From: Antribacter gilvus
Lineage (GTDB): Bacteria; Actinomycetota; Actinomycetes; Actinomycetales; Cellulomonadaceae
NCBI RefSeq assembly: GCF_003946865.1
Contig: NZ_QXTH01000006.1
Location: 1 to 64,000 of the forward strand
Length of the DNA: 64,000 nucleotides
Direction: 5' to 3'
The notes under the pieces were generated by a model. The model did no database searches. It was not told the DNA's origin and saw nothing but the letters and a program-made list of their open reading frames with translations. Position numbers and translations under genes: made by a program. Of the stretch, positions 53,528 through 61,616 are shown in pieces (within the stretch, counting starts at the first letter, position 1; each line of letters opens with the position of its first letter).

Positions 53528-54292
53528 GTGACCTCATGCTCGCCCGGGCGCCATCGTGCTGCCCGTAGCCCCATCACCCCGCTGACCCCCCTGTCGCGCG
53601 CCGCTGCGCGCAGCGTCGGCGCCGCCGCCCGCCGGGGCGCTGTCGTCGCCGCCGGTTCCGGCCTCATCATGGGGATGTTCAGCGCCCCTGCGAACGCGAA
53701 CGACCGAACCGTGTCGACCGTCGACTTCCACGCGCTGACTGCGGACGCCCGCCAGTCTCTGGCCTCAGCCCCTGTGGTGACGGTCGCCGCCAACACCGAG
53801 TTCATCGTCGAGACCGGGACGATCGCCGTGACCCCGGCGCCGGAGCCGGAGCCGGCCCCCGAGCCGGAGCCCGTCGTCGAGGTCGCCTCGCGCACCGAGA
53901 CGCGTACCCCCGTCGCGGCGGCGGACGCCCCGGAGGAGGCCGCACCCGTCCGCGCCGGCGCCAACTCGGACGTTGTCGCCATCGGCATGCAGTACCTCGG
54001 AGTGCCGTACCTCTGGGGCGGCTCGACCCCCGCCGGGTTCGACTGCTCCGGCTTCACCTCGTACGTCTACGCCAAGGTCGGCATCACCCTGCCCCGCACC
54101 TCGTCGCAGCAGCGCTACGCCGGCACCGTGGTCTCGCGCGCCGAGGCACAGCCCGGCGACCTGATCTGGAGCCCCGGCCACATCGCCATCTACGCCGGTG
54201 ACGGCATGCAGATCGAGGCCCCCGTCCCAGGTCAGACCGTGCGCTACAGCAGGCTCTGGCAGGACAGCCCGACCTTCATCCGCGTCGGCTGA
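53528..54292 (+). CDS. secreted NlpC/P60 cell-wall hydrolase, riboswitch-controlled copy
   Basis: The 254-residue protein has a signal region (AARRGAVVAAGSGLIMGMFS), a Pro/Glu-rich linker (TPAPEPEPAPEPEP), and an NlpC/P60 domain with catalytic Cys in FDCSGFTSYVYAK near 177 and His in SPGHIAIYAGDG near 220. GGTAGGAGA before GTG 53528 is the ribosome-binding site, next to the riboswitch. The copy at 45390 shares most of the domain sequence. Confidence 0.9.
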   Translation: MTSCSPGRHRAARSPITPLTPLSRAAARSVGAAARRGAVVAAGSGLIMGMFSAPANANDRTVSTVDFHALTADARQSLASAPVVTVAANTEFIVETGTIAVTPAPEPEPAPEPEPVVEVASRTETRTPVAAADAPEEAAPVRAGANSDVVAIGMQYLGVPYLWGGSTPAGFDCSGFTSYVYAKVGITLPRTSSQQRYAGTVVSRAEAQPGDLIWSPGHIAIYAGDGMQIEAPVPGQTVRYSRLWQDSPTFIRVG

Positions 54293-54348
54293 GCCCTGCT
54301 CCGCAGGCCTCGACACCCCGTCGACAGTCTGAACTCCAGGGTGACATC

Positions 54349-54385
54349 CCGGTGCGCCCGGTCCCTTGTGGACCAGGCGCACCGG
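54349..54385. terminator. terminator after NlpC/P60 gene
   Basis: 16-nt arms (54349-54364 and 54370-54385) pair at 15 positions around CTTGT, between the NlpC/P60 stop and a convergent membrane gene. Confidence 0.75.
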
Positions 54386-54426
54386 CGTGTGGGCTGCTAG
54401 AGCGGTCATGACTCACTCGCCACACG

Positions 54427-54933
54427 TCATCCAGCAGGAGGTCGCTGAGCGCGGCGCCAGCCGTACCGCGTCATCCCGCGCGGCTTGTAGATGTTGAGAG
54501 CCAACGGGACGAGCAGCACGACCATCCCACCGACCGCGTGGAACAGATCCCCACAGAGCTGGTCGACATCGCCGGCGGGGTCCGCCGCGACTGCGGCGAT
54601 CGCCTCGACCGCGGGCAGGTGGAGCACCAGGATCACGAACGCGAAGGCCGTCAGTACCAGGCTGATCACCACCCAGTAGTGTCGCAACAATCCCCAGGGC
54701 GTACCGAGGGCCTGGACCATCCCGGTCACGAGCGCTATCGCGGCGAGCGGGATCAACGCATACCGCAACACTGGTTCCATCATCACGTACGCAGCCCGCA
54801 CGATCTGCTGGTCGTCACTTGCATAGATGGGCACGTTCAGGGCGATGTAGGCGACGATGGCGCCGAGCCAGCCCACTGAGCTGGCGATGTGAACCGTCAG
54901 CATCAGTTTCCGGATCGCCGGAGACATCGACAT
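54427..54933 (-). CDS. DUF2269-like membrane protein
   Basis: The 168-residue protein has four hydrophobic helices, the first with LMLTVHIASSVGWLGAIVAY (His in the membrane, as in CopD and DUF2269 proteins), and a short basic end. A heme or copper role is possible from the intramembrane His but not shown. Its ATG shares a base with the stop of the small upstream membrane gene. Confidence 0.75.
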   Translation of the reverse strand: MSMSPAIRKLMLTVHIASSVGWLGAIVAYIALNVPIYASDDQQIVRAAYVMMEPVLRYALIPLAAIALVTGMVQALGTPWGLLRHYWVVISLVLTAFAFVILVLHLPAVEAIAAVAADPAGDVDQLCGDLFHAVGGMVVLLVPLALNIYKPRGMTRYGWRRAQRPPAG

Positions 54934-55100
54934 CAGCCGTGCATACCAGGGCCGTGCTCGCCGCCCACGAGCAGCATGACCAGAACGAGCGCGACAGCTG
55001 CTGTCGCAGCGCCTATCGCCAGCAACTTGACCCAGCGGGGCAGCCCCGGATGGGGCTCTCGAGGCTTGCCGGGCGCCGCGTCCGATGTGTTCTCCGTCAT
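54933..55100 (-). CDS. 55-residue single-pass membrane protein
   Basis: From ATG 55100 (GGAG upstream) the product has a Pro-rich cytoplasmic start (MTENTSDAAPGKPREPHPGL), one helix LLAIGAATAAVALVLVMLLV, and a short His/Met-containing end GGEHGPGMHG. The stop overlaps the DUF2269-like start (TGATG), so the two form an operon. The outward HGPGMHG could bind copper. Confidence 0.65.
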   Translation of the reverse strand: MTENTSDAAPGKPREPHPGLPRWVKLLAIGAATAAVALVLVMLLVGGEHGPGMHG

Positions 55101-55142
55101 GGTCGTCTCCTCGTGTCAGCTGCCGGGCAGATCAGATCCTGT

Positions 55143-55155
55143 ATACAAAGTGTAT
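55143..55155. promoter_or_regulatory. short inverted repeat between divergent genes
   Basis: ATACA-AAG-TGTAT lies between the small membrane gene and the TetR gene, a plausible TetR-type half-site pair. It is AT-rich against a GC-rich background. Confidence 0.4.
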
Positions 55156-55203
55156 TGGCTACTGTCAGAGTGTCACGACGACGACGAGCCGTACAATTGG
55201 CTG

Positions 55204-55887
55204 ATGCCGAAGCTGTGGGAGGAATCGATCGACGGCCATCGCCGATCAGTGCGGGACGCCATCACGGAGGCGGCCTGGCGTCTGGCCGAAGAACAAGGCC
55301 CGTTCTCGCTGACCATGTCGCAGGTGGCAAAGGCTGCTGGGATCGGTCGCGCGACCCTCTACAAGTACTTCGCAGACATTGAGTCGATCCTCGTGGCGCA
55401 CCATACGCGGCACGTCGAGGACCACCTCCGGACCCTCGAGGACCTGCGCGATGCAGCGGAGCCGACGGGCGCTCGGCTTGTGGCCGTCGCCACCACCTAC
55501 GCGTCGATCTGCTTCCACCGGGGAAAGCACTCGTCCGCCGATGTCAGCCCGCTCGTTCATCGCGGCCCCGAGGTCGCGGATGCTGAGCGTCGTCTACACA
55601 GCGTGTTCGCCGGCCTCATCGCGCAGGCCGCGGCCGAGGGCCTTGTCCGCACAGACGTCGACCCGGACGACCTCGCTGAGTACTGCCGCCGGGCCCTGGA
55701 ATCGTCCAGCAGTGCCAAGGACCTCGCCGGGGTTGCCGCATTCACGTGCGTGGTTCTGGACGGACTCGCATACTCACCGCAGGCCCGGGACGGCAAACCG
55801 AGCGCAACGACCACGACTCATCACGAGCCTCAACGCGACCATGGTGACCGCCAACAGTTGCCCAGACGCGTCGGCAAGGACGAGTAG
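55204..55887 (+). CDS. TetR/AcrR-family regulator
   Basis: The 227-residue protein has an N-terminal TetR HTH (FSLTMSQVAKAAGIGRATLYKYFADIESIL, about 38-67) and a helical ligand domain. The last 30 residues (TTTTHHEPQRDHGDRQQLPR) are atypical and may result from fusion at the recombination joint that follows. It is divergent from the two small membrane genes and probably represses them through the intergenic repeat. Confidence 0.85.
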   Translation: MPKLWEESIDGHRRSVRDAITEAAWRLAEEQGPFSLTMSQVAKAAGIGRATLYKYFADIESILVAHHTRHVEDHLRTLEDLRDAAEPTGARLVAVATTYASICFHRGKHSSADVSPLVHRGPEVADAERRLHSVFAGLIAQAAAEGLVRTDVDPDDLAEYCRRALESSSSAKDLAGVAAFTCVVLDGLAYSPQARDGKPSATTTTHHEPQRDHGDRQQLPRRVGKDE

Positions 55888-56325
55888 CGCGCGGATTGAC
55901 TTGCACGAACGGTTCGTGTGGCACCGTGCTGCGCATGACCCGCATGAGACCGCCCGCCAGACCACGCGCCGCGACCCGCCGCGCGCATGGCGTCCCTCCT
56001 GGCGGGCGAGGTCATGGGCGCGTTGTTCGATGAGCTCGGCGCGGGCGTGGAGGGCTTCGCGGAGGTCGCCCGGAACCGGCCCGGGAGCTTCGGCGACCAG
56101 CACGGCGCCCAGGCGTGGCCGGTGGGTTGCTGAGCCGGTGGTGGCGTGCTCGATTCCCGTGCAGGACGGCGGCGACGTCGTAACCGCAGGCGAGGCCACG
56201 ATATACGGGTCGTTGTACTGGCCGACGGCCCAGACGTCGTGCGAGCACCGGTCTTCGCTCCTAGCGTCGAGTAGGCATGCCCACGACCGGAACGGTCGCG
56301 CGACCCCGTCGATGCTGGAGGAATC
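55888..56325. other. decayed region, possible relaxase remnant
   Basis: No intact gene is seen. A minus-strand frame from about 56265 to 55930 contains HRPRLGAVLVAEAPGPVPGD and ALHARAELIEQRAHDLARQE, which resembles the C-terminal end of actinobacterial conjugative relaxases. Start and end are missing. It may mark an old mobile element next to the copper genes. Confidence 0.3.
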
Positions 56326-56727
56326 ATGAAGACCGCCGAGATGCTCGAGACCTACCCCGCCACGATGAACGTCGACCGCCAGATCCTGGCCCGTGTGATC
56401 GACACATTGGTCGAGTGCTCGCAGGCGTGCACCGCATGCGCCGACGCCTGCCTGAGCGAGGATATGGTCGCCGACCTGCGCAAGTGCATCCGCACGAACC
56501 TCGACTGCGCCGACGTCTGCGCCACCACCGCTCGCGTGCTGTCCCGCCACACCGGCTACGACGCAAACATCACCCGCGCCCAGCTCGAGGCGTGCATCGT
56601 TGCTTGTCGCGCCTGCGGCGACGAGTGCCAGCAGCACGCCGGCATGCACCAGCACTGCGCCGTGTGCGCCGAGTGCTGCCGCCAGTGCGAGGCCGCGTGC
56701 CAGGAGCTGCTCGCCGCGCTCACCTGA
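56326..56727 (+). CDS. four-helix-bundle copper storage protein (Csp/DUF326)
   Basis: The 133-residue protein is cysteine-rich with Cys spaced on helices: CSQACTACADACL, CIRTNLDCADVCATT, CIVACRACGDECQQH, CAVCAECCRQCEAACQ. About 18 Cys line the core of a four-helix bundle, as in Csp3-type cytosolic copper stores. There is no signal peptide. GGAGG lies 7 nt before ATG 56326. A truncated copy of its 5' end is found at 44.1 kb. Confidence 0.93.
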   Translation: MKTAEMLETYPATMNVDRQILARVIDTLVECSQACTACADACLSEDMVADLRKCIRTNLDCADVCATTARVLSRHTGYDANITRAQLEACIVACRACGDECQQHAGMHQHCAVCAECCRQCEAACQELLAALT

Positions 56728-56817
56728 GAAGGACCGAGCAACACGGCCCGGGACCACTCAGTTCACGCTCCCGGGCCGATCCATCAAACGCGCAGTCAAC
56801 CCGAGAGGGCGGAAACG

Positions 56818-57417
56818 GTGGCCATGGAGAACCAGGACGAGCGCAAGCACGAGCACGGCCACGACCGGGGTGCCTCGCACTCCACGAAGATGTACCTTCG
56901 CTTCGCGGCCATGCTTCTGACGGCCATGGTGGTCATGTACTGGGTCATGTTCATCGGCTCGTGGCAGTGGGACCACGTGCGCTTCAGCCAGAGCCGCATC
57001 TTCATGGCCATCACCATGGGCGGCACCATGGGGCTCGTCATGCTGGCCTGGATGCTGAACATGTACAAGAACACCAAGGCCAACATCGCCGTGGTCGCCG
57101 CCAGCGTCCTCCTCCTAGCCGGAGGCACGGTCCTGGACCGCACCCAGGCCACCGTCGACGACACCGCGTTCATGCGCGCGATGATCCCCCACCACTCCCT
57201 GGCCATCACCCGGTCCGAGCGCGCCGGCATCCAGGACGTGCGCGTGTGCGAGCTCGCCGTCGAGATCAGCGAAGCGCAGCGGCGCGAGATCCGCGAGATG
57301 GACTGGCTCATCCAGGACATCGAGGCCAACGGCGTCGTCACGACGTCCCAGCAGGCGCAGGAACGAGCGGTCCCGGACTTCGACCAGCCCGCCCAACGCC
57401 AGTGTCCCGGCAACTAG
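56818..57417 (+). CDS. DUF305 membrane protein, copy 3
   Basis: The 199-residue protein has a His-rich start (DERKHEHGHDRG), three membrane helices (FAAMLLTAMVVMYWVMFIGS, ITMGGTMGLVMLAWMLNMY, ANIAVVAASVLLLAGG) and a DUF305 helical part with FMRAMIPHHSLAITRSERA. It differs from copies 1 and 2 in being membrane-embedded instead of a lipoprotein. Start GTG 56818 or ATG 56824. It follows the Csp gene by 90 nt and is probably cotranscribed. Confidence 0.88.
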   Translation: MAMENQDERKHEHGHDRGASHSTKMYLRFAAMLLTAMVVMYWVMFIGSWQWDHVRFSQSRIFMAITMGGTMGLVMLAWMLNMYKNTKANIAVVAASVLLLAGGTVLDRTQATVDDTAFMRAMIPHHSLAITRSERAGIQDVRVCELAVEISEAQRREIREMDWLIQDIEANGVVTTSQQAQERAVPDFDQPAQRQCPGN

Positions 57418-57563
57418 TACTACAGGTCTGTCTGATTAACGGTGGGTGGGTCTCGGCCTGACACGCCGAGCGCAGGCTTGGCGGGAAGCAGGCAGGATGA
57501 CCGAGATCATCGAGCCCGTGACGCTCGGCGAGGACGAGAAGCAGGCACTGGCGCAGCGGCTGG
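57418..57563 (+). other. short truncated frame
   Basis: ATG 57497 opens MTEIIEPVTLGEDEKQALAQ, which looks coding, but the frame runs into the antisense of the HD-domain gene after about 26 residues. It appears to be the start of a gene cut off by recombination. The family is unknown. Confidence 0.35.
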
Positions 57564-58148
57564 TCAGGGCTGGGCCTGGTCGTGCCACGCCATGGGGCTC
57601 CCCGTCAGGGCGGCGTCGGCGACGCGCGCGGCGAAGGTGGTGCCGAGTCCGGCCCGCGAGCTGTCGATCCACTTCTGGACGTACTGGTGCCCGGCGGCCC
57701 GGTACTCCAGGGCCTGGAGGAGGCATTCGAGCTTGTCGGCGTCCTTGGCGCACCGGGCTTCCAGGGTCCCCTGCGCCTCGTACTCGACGACGGCTTCGCT
57801 GACGGTCTTGGCGGCGGCGTCGGGCAGGTAGGCGACCTGGTCGCGGGTGATCGTCTCGTTGTTCGCCTTGCCGAGGTAGGGACGAGCCGAGTGCGGGAGG
57901 TCGGTGATCCGGGTCTCCTGCGAGTCGTGCCACAGACCGAGATACGCAGCACGTGCCGGGTCGGCGCCCTCCTCGGCCGCGATGAGGGCCGCGAGCTGGG
58001 CCACGCGGAGGCTGTGCTCGGCGACCGACTCAGGGTCACGCACACCGGCCTGCCACCACCCGGCACGACGCAGACGCTTGAGCACACCCATCTCATGGGC
58101 GAAGTTCGCGACGCTCGCAGCTTCCGGGTCGGTCACGTGGTCGGTCAT
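57564..58148 (-). CDS. HD-domain phosphohydrolase (YfbR/HDDC2-like)
   Basis: The 194-residue protein carries the HD ligands: His in SVAEHSLRVAQLA near residue 46, the HD pair in LGLWHDSQETRITDL near 74, and a later Asp in KDADKLECLLQALEY near 137. The order matches 5'-deoxynucleotidase YfbR/HDDC2 proteins that dephosphorylate deoxynucleoside monophosphates. ATG 58148 is chosen at the family start. Both flanks show truncated frames. Confidence 0.85.
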   Translation of the reverse strand: MTDHVTDPEAASVANFAHEMGVLKRLRRAGWWQAGVRDPESVAEHSLRVAQLAALIAAEEGADPARAAYLGLWHDSQETRITDLPHSARPYLGKANNETITRDQVAYLPDAAAKTVSEAVVEYEAQGTLEARCAKDADKLECLLQALEYRAAGHQYVQKWIDSSRAGLGTTFAARVADAALTGSPMAWHDQAQP

Positions 58149-58588
58149 GCGGGTGCCTCCTTGGTCATCGCCCGGCGAGTCGGATGGCGAAGTACACATC
58201 GGACAACTCACGGTGGGCACGCTGGTCCACGCCATCATGGATGGCGTCCTGGACCCCTGTCGATGCGTCGAGACAGGCAGTCGGGGAAGCCATCGCCGCC
58301 GCAGGCGCCTTGATGGAGCACGGAGGCATGCTCCGCCCGTGGTTCCGGGGCGACTCACCGGACACCCCGAGTACCGCTACTCCTGGGCCGGGACCGAGCA
58401 CGCCTCCGAGCCGATCGCCTCCCGCTGGCAGTGGGCTCCCGCTCCCCGGACCGCGACCGGACTCCTCGGAGACGGGATCACCGTCACTGGCACAGGCACC
58501 ACCGCCGACCCGTTCGTTATCAGCCTGACACCACCGGCCACGACGGAGGACCCGACGGGCTAGGAGCAGGGACGATACCGTTTCCGCC
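58149..58588 (+). other. 440-nt region with phage-protein-like remnant
   Basis: No intact gene is clear. A plus-strand frame ending at 58563 contains TGLLGDGITVTGTGTTADPF, a wording common near the C-terminus of phage structural proteins, but its upstream part changes frame at least once (VDASRQAVGEAIAAAGALME is in another frame). I read it as a decayed phage-derived gene. Confidence 0.35.
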
Positions 58589-58855
58589 ATGAACAGCGGG
58601 GGCAAGAAGCGCCACGCGGACCGCCGCAGCTTGTTGGGTGTCCCGGTGCCGAGATTCACCGTCGGGCAGCGCGTCGAGCACGCGTGGAGCGGACAGAGAG
58701 GCGTGTACGAGCTCGACCTCGGATACGAAGGCGAGACCCATCTGTCGAACGTCTCGTGGGACGGAGACAGCATCCAAACGACGGTAGCAACCGTGGCCCT
58801 ACGAGCCGAGGCAGAGCCTGCGGGCGAACCCGTAGATCTCAGCGAGCCGCTATAG
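58589..58855 (+). CDS. small hypothetical protein
   Basis: The 88-residue protein includes FTVGQRVEHAWSGQRGVYEL and a strand-rich middle that looks like a small beta-barrel (KOW- or SH3-like), followed by an acidic tail. No family is recognised. It stands between the phage-like remnant and the convergent HTH-TPR gene. Confidence 0.55.
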   Translation: MNSGGKKRHADRRSLLGVPVPRFTVGQRVEHAWSGQRGVYELDLGYEGETHLSNVSWDGDSIQTTVATVALRAEAEPAGEPVDLSEPL

Positions 58856-58912
58856 CCCCCGACGCACCAACGAGGACGCCCCCGCGGCCTGAGAGGGTTG
58901 CGGGAGGTCTTT

Positions 58913-60124
58913 TCACTTCCCGCCGACCATGGCCAGGTTGATCGCCGCCGCCGCCTTCGACGTCCGGTCGGAGTCAAGCCGTTGGAGCACCGGCAGGGCT
59001 TCGCTCCACGTCCGGGTAGCGCTTGCGGCGTCGCCAACGTCCCACTGGGCGTGTCCGAGCTCAGCCATCGACAGCGCCCAGATGCGGGCCTTGCTGTTGG
59101 GGTCCCACTGGCCGGTGACCTCCGCGAGAAACTGCACGGACTCCTTGGCGTCGCCCATGGCCGTGAACGTCTTCGCCGCCTGGTTCAGGAGAGTGGCCTT
59201 GTTCGAGCACCACTGCGCCGCCCATCGGGGGGCGTTCTCGGTCCGCTCGGACAAGAGCCTCGGCGCACGCGACATGGTCCGCGCCGCCCCCGAGGTGTCT
59301 CCGGTCTCGGCCTGGCAGCGGGCCACGGCAACGTGGAAGAGCGCTTCAGTGTCCTCGTCCACCGCCCCCTCCTTGGCCCGGGCCAGGCTCGCCTCCGCGA
59401 GGCGCACCGAGTAGACCCGCTGCCCGAGGTCGCAGCCCTGGAGAGCGAGGATGCGCAGGATGAACGCCTCGTGCCCCGCATCGCCGGACTCGCGTGCCAG
59501 GTTCCGGGCGCAGAGGTAGTACCGCTGGGCGAGACCGTCGAGCCCGCTGTCGTGAGCCTTCCATCCGGCGAGGTAGGCGACCTCGGCCGCCGCTGAGAAC
59601 GCCTGGCCCCGGACCGCCTCGGAGGCGAACCTGCCCCGCAGGACGGTCGCTACGTCGGAGGCCAAGAACTCGGCCACCGCCGTACGCATGGCACCCCCGC
59701 CCAGCGTCTCGTCAGCCACGATGAAGGAGTCAGTCACGCGACGGATCGCCTCCACGGTCCTGACGCCGGCCACCGAGCCGCCGGACTGCGCCATGATGCG
59801 CGCTAGATCCTCCCCGTTGGCCAGCGCCAGCGCACTCAGGCCGACGGTGTATGCCGCTCCACGGATGAAGCTACGGCGGTCGACGTCTGCACGTCCGACG
59901 TACTCCAGCGTCGCGACCGAGTCCAGGTCGATCGGAGTACCGAGGGCTTCCTCGTACTGCGCGATGACCTCGCTCGTGACCGGCCGGAAACCGCGCTCGT
60001 AGTACGTCAGGGTGGTCTTGCCGTAGTGCGTTCGCAAGGCCATCTGATCCAGGCTCAGGCCCGCTGCCTCGCGCGCCAGCCGAAGCCGGGCACCCACCGT
60101 TGTGAACGGCTGTGAACGCGACAT
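58913..60124 (-). CDS. HTH-TPR regulator of module B
   Basis: The 403-residue protein has an XRE HTH at about residues 8-62 (LRLAREAAGLSLDQMALRTH, TTLTYYERGFRPVTSE), the linker ADVDRRSFIRGAAYTVGLSA shared with the module A regulator, and a helical TPR-like C-terminus (QAFSAAAEVAYLAGWKAHDS, IWALSMAELGHAQWDVGDAA). It is divergent from a truncated HAD gene and lies upstream of the module B operon. Confidence 0.83.
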   Translation of the reverse strand: MSRSQPFTTVGARLRLAREAAGLSLDQMALRTHYGKTTLTYYERGFRPVTSEVIAQYEEALGTPIDLDSVATLEYVGRADVDRRSFIRGAAYTVGLSALALANGEDLARIMAQSGGSVAGVRTVEAIRRVTDSFIVADETLGGGAMRTAVAEFLASDVATVLRGRFASEAVRGQAFSAAAEVAYLAGWKAHDSGLDGLAQRYYLCARNLARESGDAGHEAFILRILALQGCDLGQRVYSVRLAEASLARAKEGAVDEDTEALFHVAVARCQAETGDTSGAARTMSRAPRLLSERTENAPRWAAQWCSNKATLLNQAAKTFTAMGDAKESVQFLAEVTGQWDPNSKARIWALSMAELGHAQWDVGDAASATRTWSEALPVLQRLDSDRTSKAAAAINLAMVGGK

Positions 60125-60214
60125 GCCTTCTACTCCCTGGTCCGAGCCGGTTGGCTTGAAGCGTAACGACAGTCCCATATCCGAGGGCTGACACGAAACG
60201 CAGGGGGAACCGAT

Positions 60215-60490
60215 ATGCAGCAGCCCACGGAAGAGGCGGCTCTTGCAGGGCCAGTGACCCGTACCGCCCAGATCGTCGCGTTGGATATCGGCGGGACGTT
60301 GGTCGGCCGGGACGGGATCGTGCCGGACGCGACGCGGGAAGCGGTCACTGACGTGCTCGCCCGAGGGATCGAGGTCGTCCTCGCCACGGGGTGTTCGCTC
60401 GTCGGCGTGGTCCCGGTCTCCCAGCAGCTCGGGCTGACCTCCGGCTGGCTCGTCGCGTCCAACGGCGCCGTGACGGGCCGATCACGCGCC
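60215..60490 (+). pseudogene. HAD-IIB phosphatase, N-terminal fragment
   Basis: From ATG 60215 the frame encodes IVALDIGGTLVGRDGIVPDA (motif I with the second Asp replaced by Gly), VVLATGCSLVGV and WLVASNGAVTGR, matching the first 93 residues of the HAD proteins at 42821 and 61613. It then runs into an HTH remnant on the opposite strand. The cap and motifs III-IV are absent. Confidence 0.75.
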
Positions 60491-60717
60491 GCGGTCGTTC
60501 TCCCGGTGAGCAGGTTGGCTGCCGCCGCCGGTGCGCCCAGGGCAATGAGGCTGTTGCGCACCCGCGACAGGCTCGTACCACTCAGCGCTGACGGCGGACG
60601 TCGTCCGCTCTCCCATCCCTGGATCGTGCTGACGTCGACCCGCAGGTACTCGGCGATGTCGGTCTGGCGGCGCCCGACCGCGCTGCGCAGCAGCTTGAAC
60701 ACGAACGCCGCGACCAC
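60425..60717 (-). pseudogene. XRE-type HTH regulator, N-terminal fragment
   Basis: From ATG 60717 the frame encodes FKLLRSAVGRRQTDIAEYLR and VSTIQGWESGRRPPSALSGT, a typical XRE N-terminus of actinobacterial regulators, then LGAPAAAANLLTG, after which it enters the antisense of the HAD fragment. The remainder is missing. Confidence 0.65.
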
Positions 60718-60933
60718 GCCGACGTCCCCGTGCGGGGCTGCACCCTACATCGGAGTCAGTGTTGACCGAGCTGCCACGCGACGTCCCCTGTCGATTGACC
60801 GCGCCTGTACGCCGAAACGCGTACCCCCTGTCAGTCCAACTCCAGGGCGCATTCCCCGAGGGTTGAGACCAAGCCGGCGTGATGCCGGTGGGACGCCCCT
60901 GGTCCCGCCACCAGCCACGAGAGGTGGTGCCCG
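60718..60933. other. upstream region of module B operon
   Basis: This 216-nt stretch must contain the operon promoter. A ribosome-binding-like GAGAGGTGG lies at about 60919-60927. I see no palindrome or conserved leader shared with module A. Confidence 0.4.
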
Positions 60934-61206
60934 ATGGGTATCGATCACGGACTTCACGCAGCATCCCGGATTGTCGACGCCGTCGGGCGCGACCGTTTCG
61001 AGCTGGTCACCGTGACCCGCGACCGGGTCTGCCTCCAGCCGATCGTGATGGCCGAGGGCGAGGCCATCGCCCGAGCCCTCGGTCTGGACGTCCCGCTCGA
61101 TCACCGGATGTTCGTCCCGGAACTCACCCTGTGGACGGGGGTGCACGACGGGCTCGAGGTTCAAGTCCGGTCTGTGCTGCGCCGCCCGCTGGGGGCAGTG
61201 CGGTGA
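60934..61206 (+). CDS. module B gene 1, hypothetical protein
   Basis: The 90-residue protein is a shorter paralogue of the gene at 42109: FELVTVTRDRVCLQPIVMAE, ALGLDVPLDHRMFVPELTLW and RSVLRRPLGAVR. The extra N-terminal residues of the module A copy are not shared. Its stop overlaps the next GTG. Function unknown. Confidence 0.7.
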   Translation: MGIDHGLHAASRIVDAVGRDRFELVTVTRDRVCLQPIVMAEGEAIARALGLDVPLDHRMFVPELTLWTGVHDGLEVQVRSVLRRPLGAVR

Positions 61207-61616
61207 GCGCACCGAGCCCTGTGGCCGTCGGGTATGTGTGCGCTCCGGAGGGGGAGGCGCTGGACTGCCAGCGGGACGCCGTGACCGACTACGCCCAGGT
61301 CGAGGGTCTGGCGCTGGCGCAGATCGTTACCGACCGCTTCGACACGTTCACGATCAGCCAGGTCGTCCAGACCGCGAAGTTCCATAACGCCCGCCTGGTC
61401 ATCCTGCTCGCCCAAGCGCGCCTCGCGTCGGTCCGGTCACGGGTGGCTCTGGAACTGGAACCTGAGGGCGCGACCTGCGTCGTCATCGGCGACCCCGCAC
61501 CCCGTGCCGAACAGCGGCAAGCGCGGCTGACCGACTCCCTGCCCCGCCGGACTCCGCCCACCACGACGGCCGCGCCGAGCGACGCAGCAACGGATACGAC
61601 GGAGGACGTGCGATGA
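61203..61616 (+). CDS. module B gene 2, resolvase-fold protein lacking the catalytic Ser
   Basis: The 137-residue protein is a close copy of the gene at 42414 with the same VAVGYVCAPEGEALDCQRDA start, in which the recombinase Ser is absent, and the same ISQVVQTAKFHNARLVILLA helix. Conservation of the altered active site in both copies argues for a retained non-catalytic role. It overlaps genes 1 and 3 by 4 nt. Confidence 0.65.
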   Translation: MSAPSPVAVGYVCAPEGEALDCQRDAVTDYAQVEGLALAQIVTDRFDTFTISQVVQTAKFHNARLVILLAQARLASVRSRVALELEPEGATCVVIGDPAPRAEQRQARLTDSLPRRTPPTTTAAPSDAATDTTEDVR

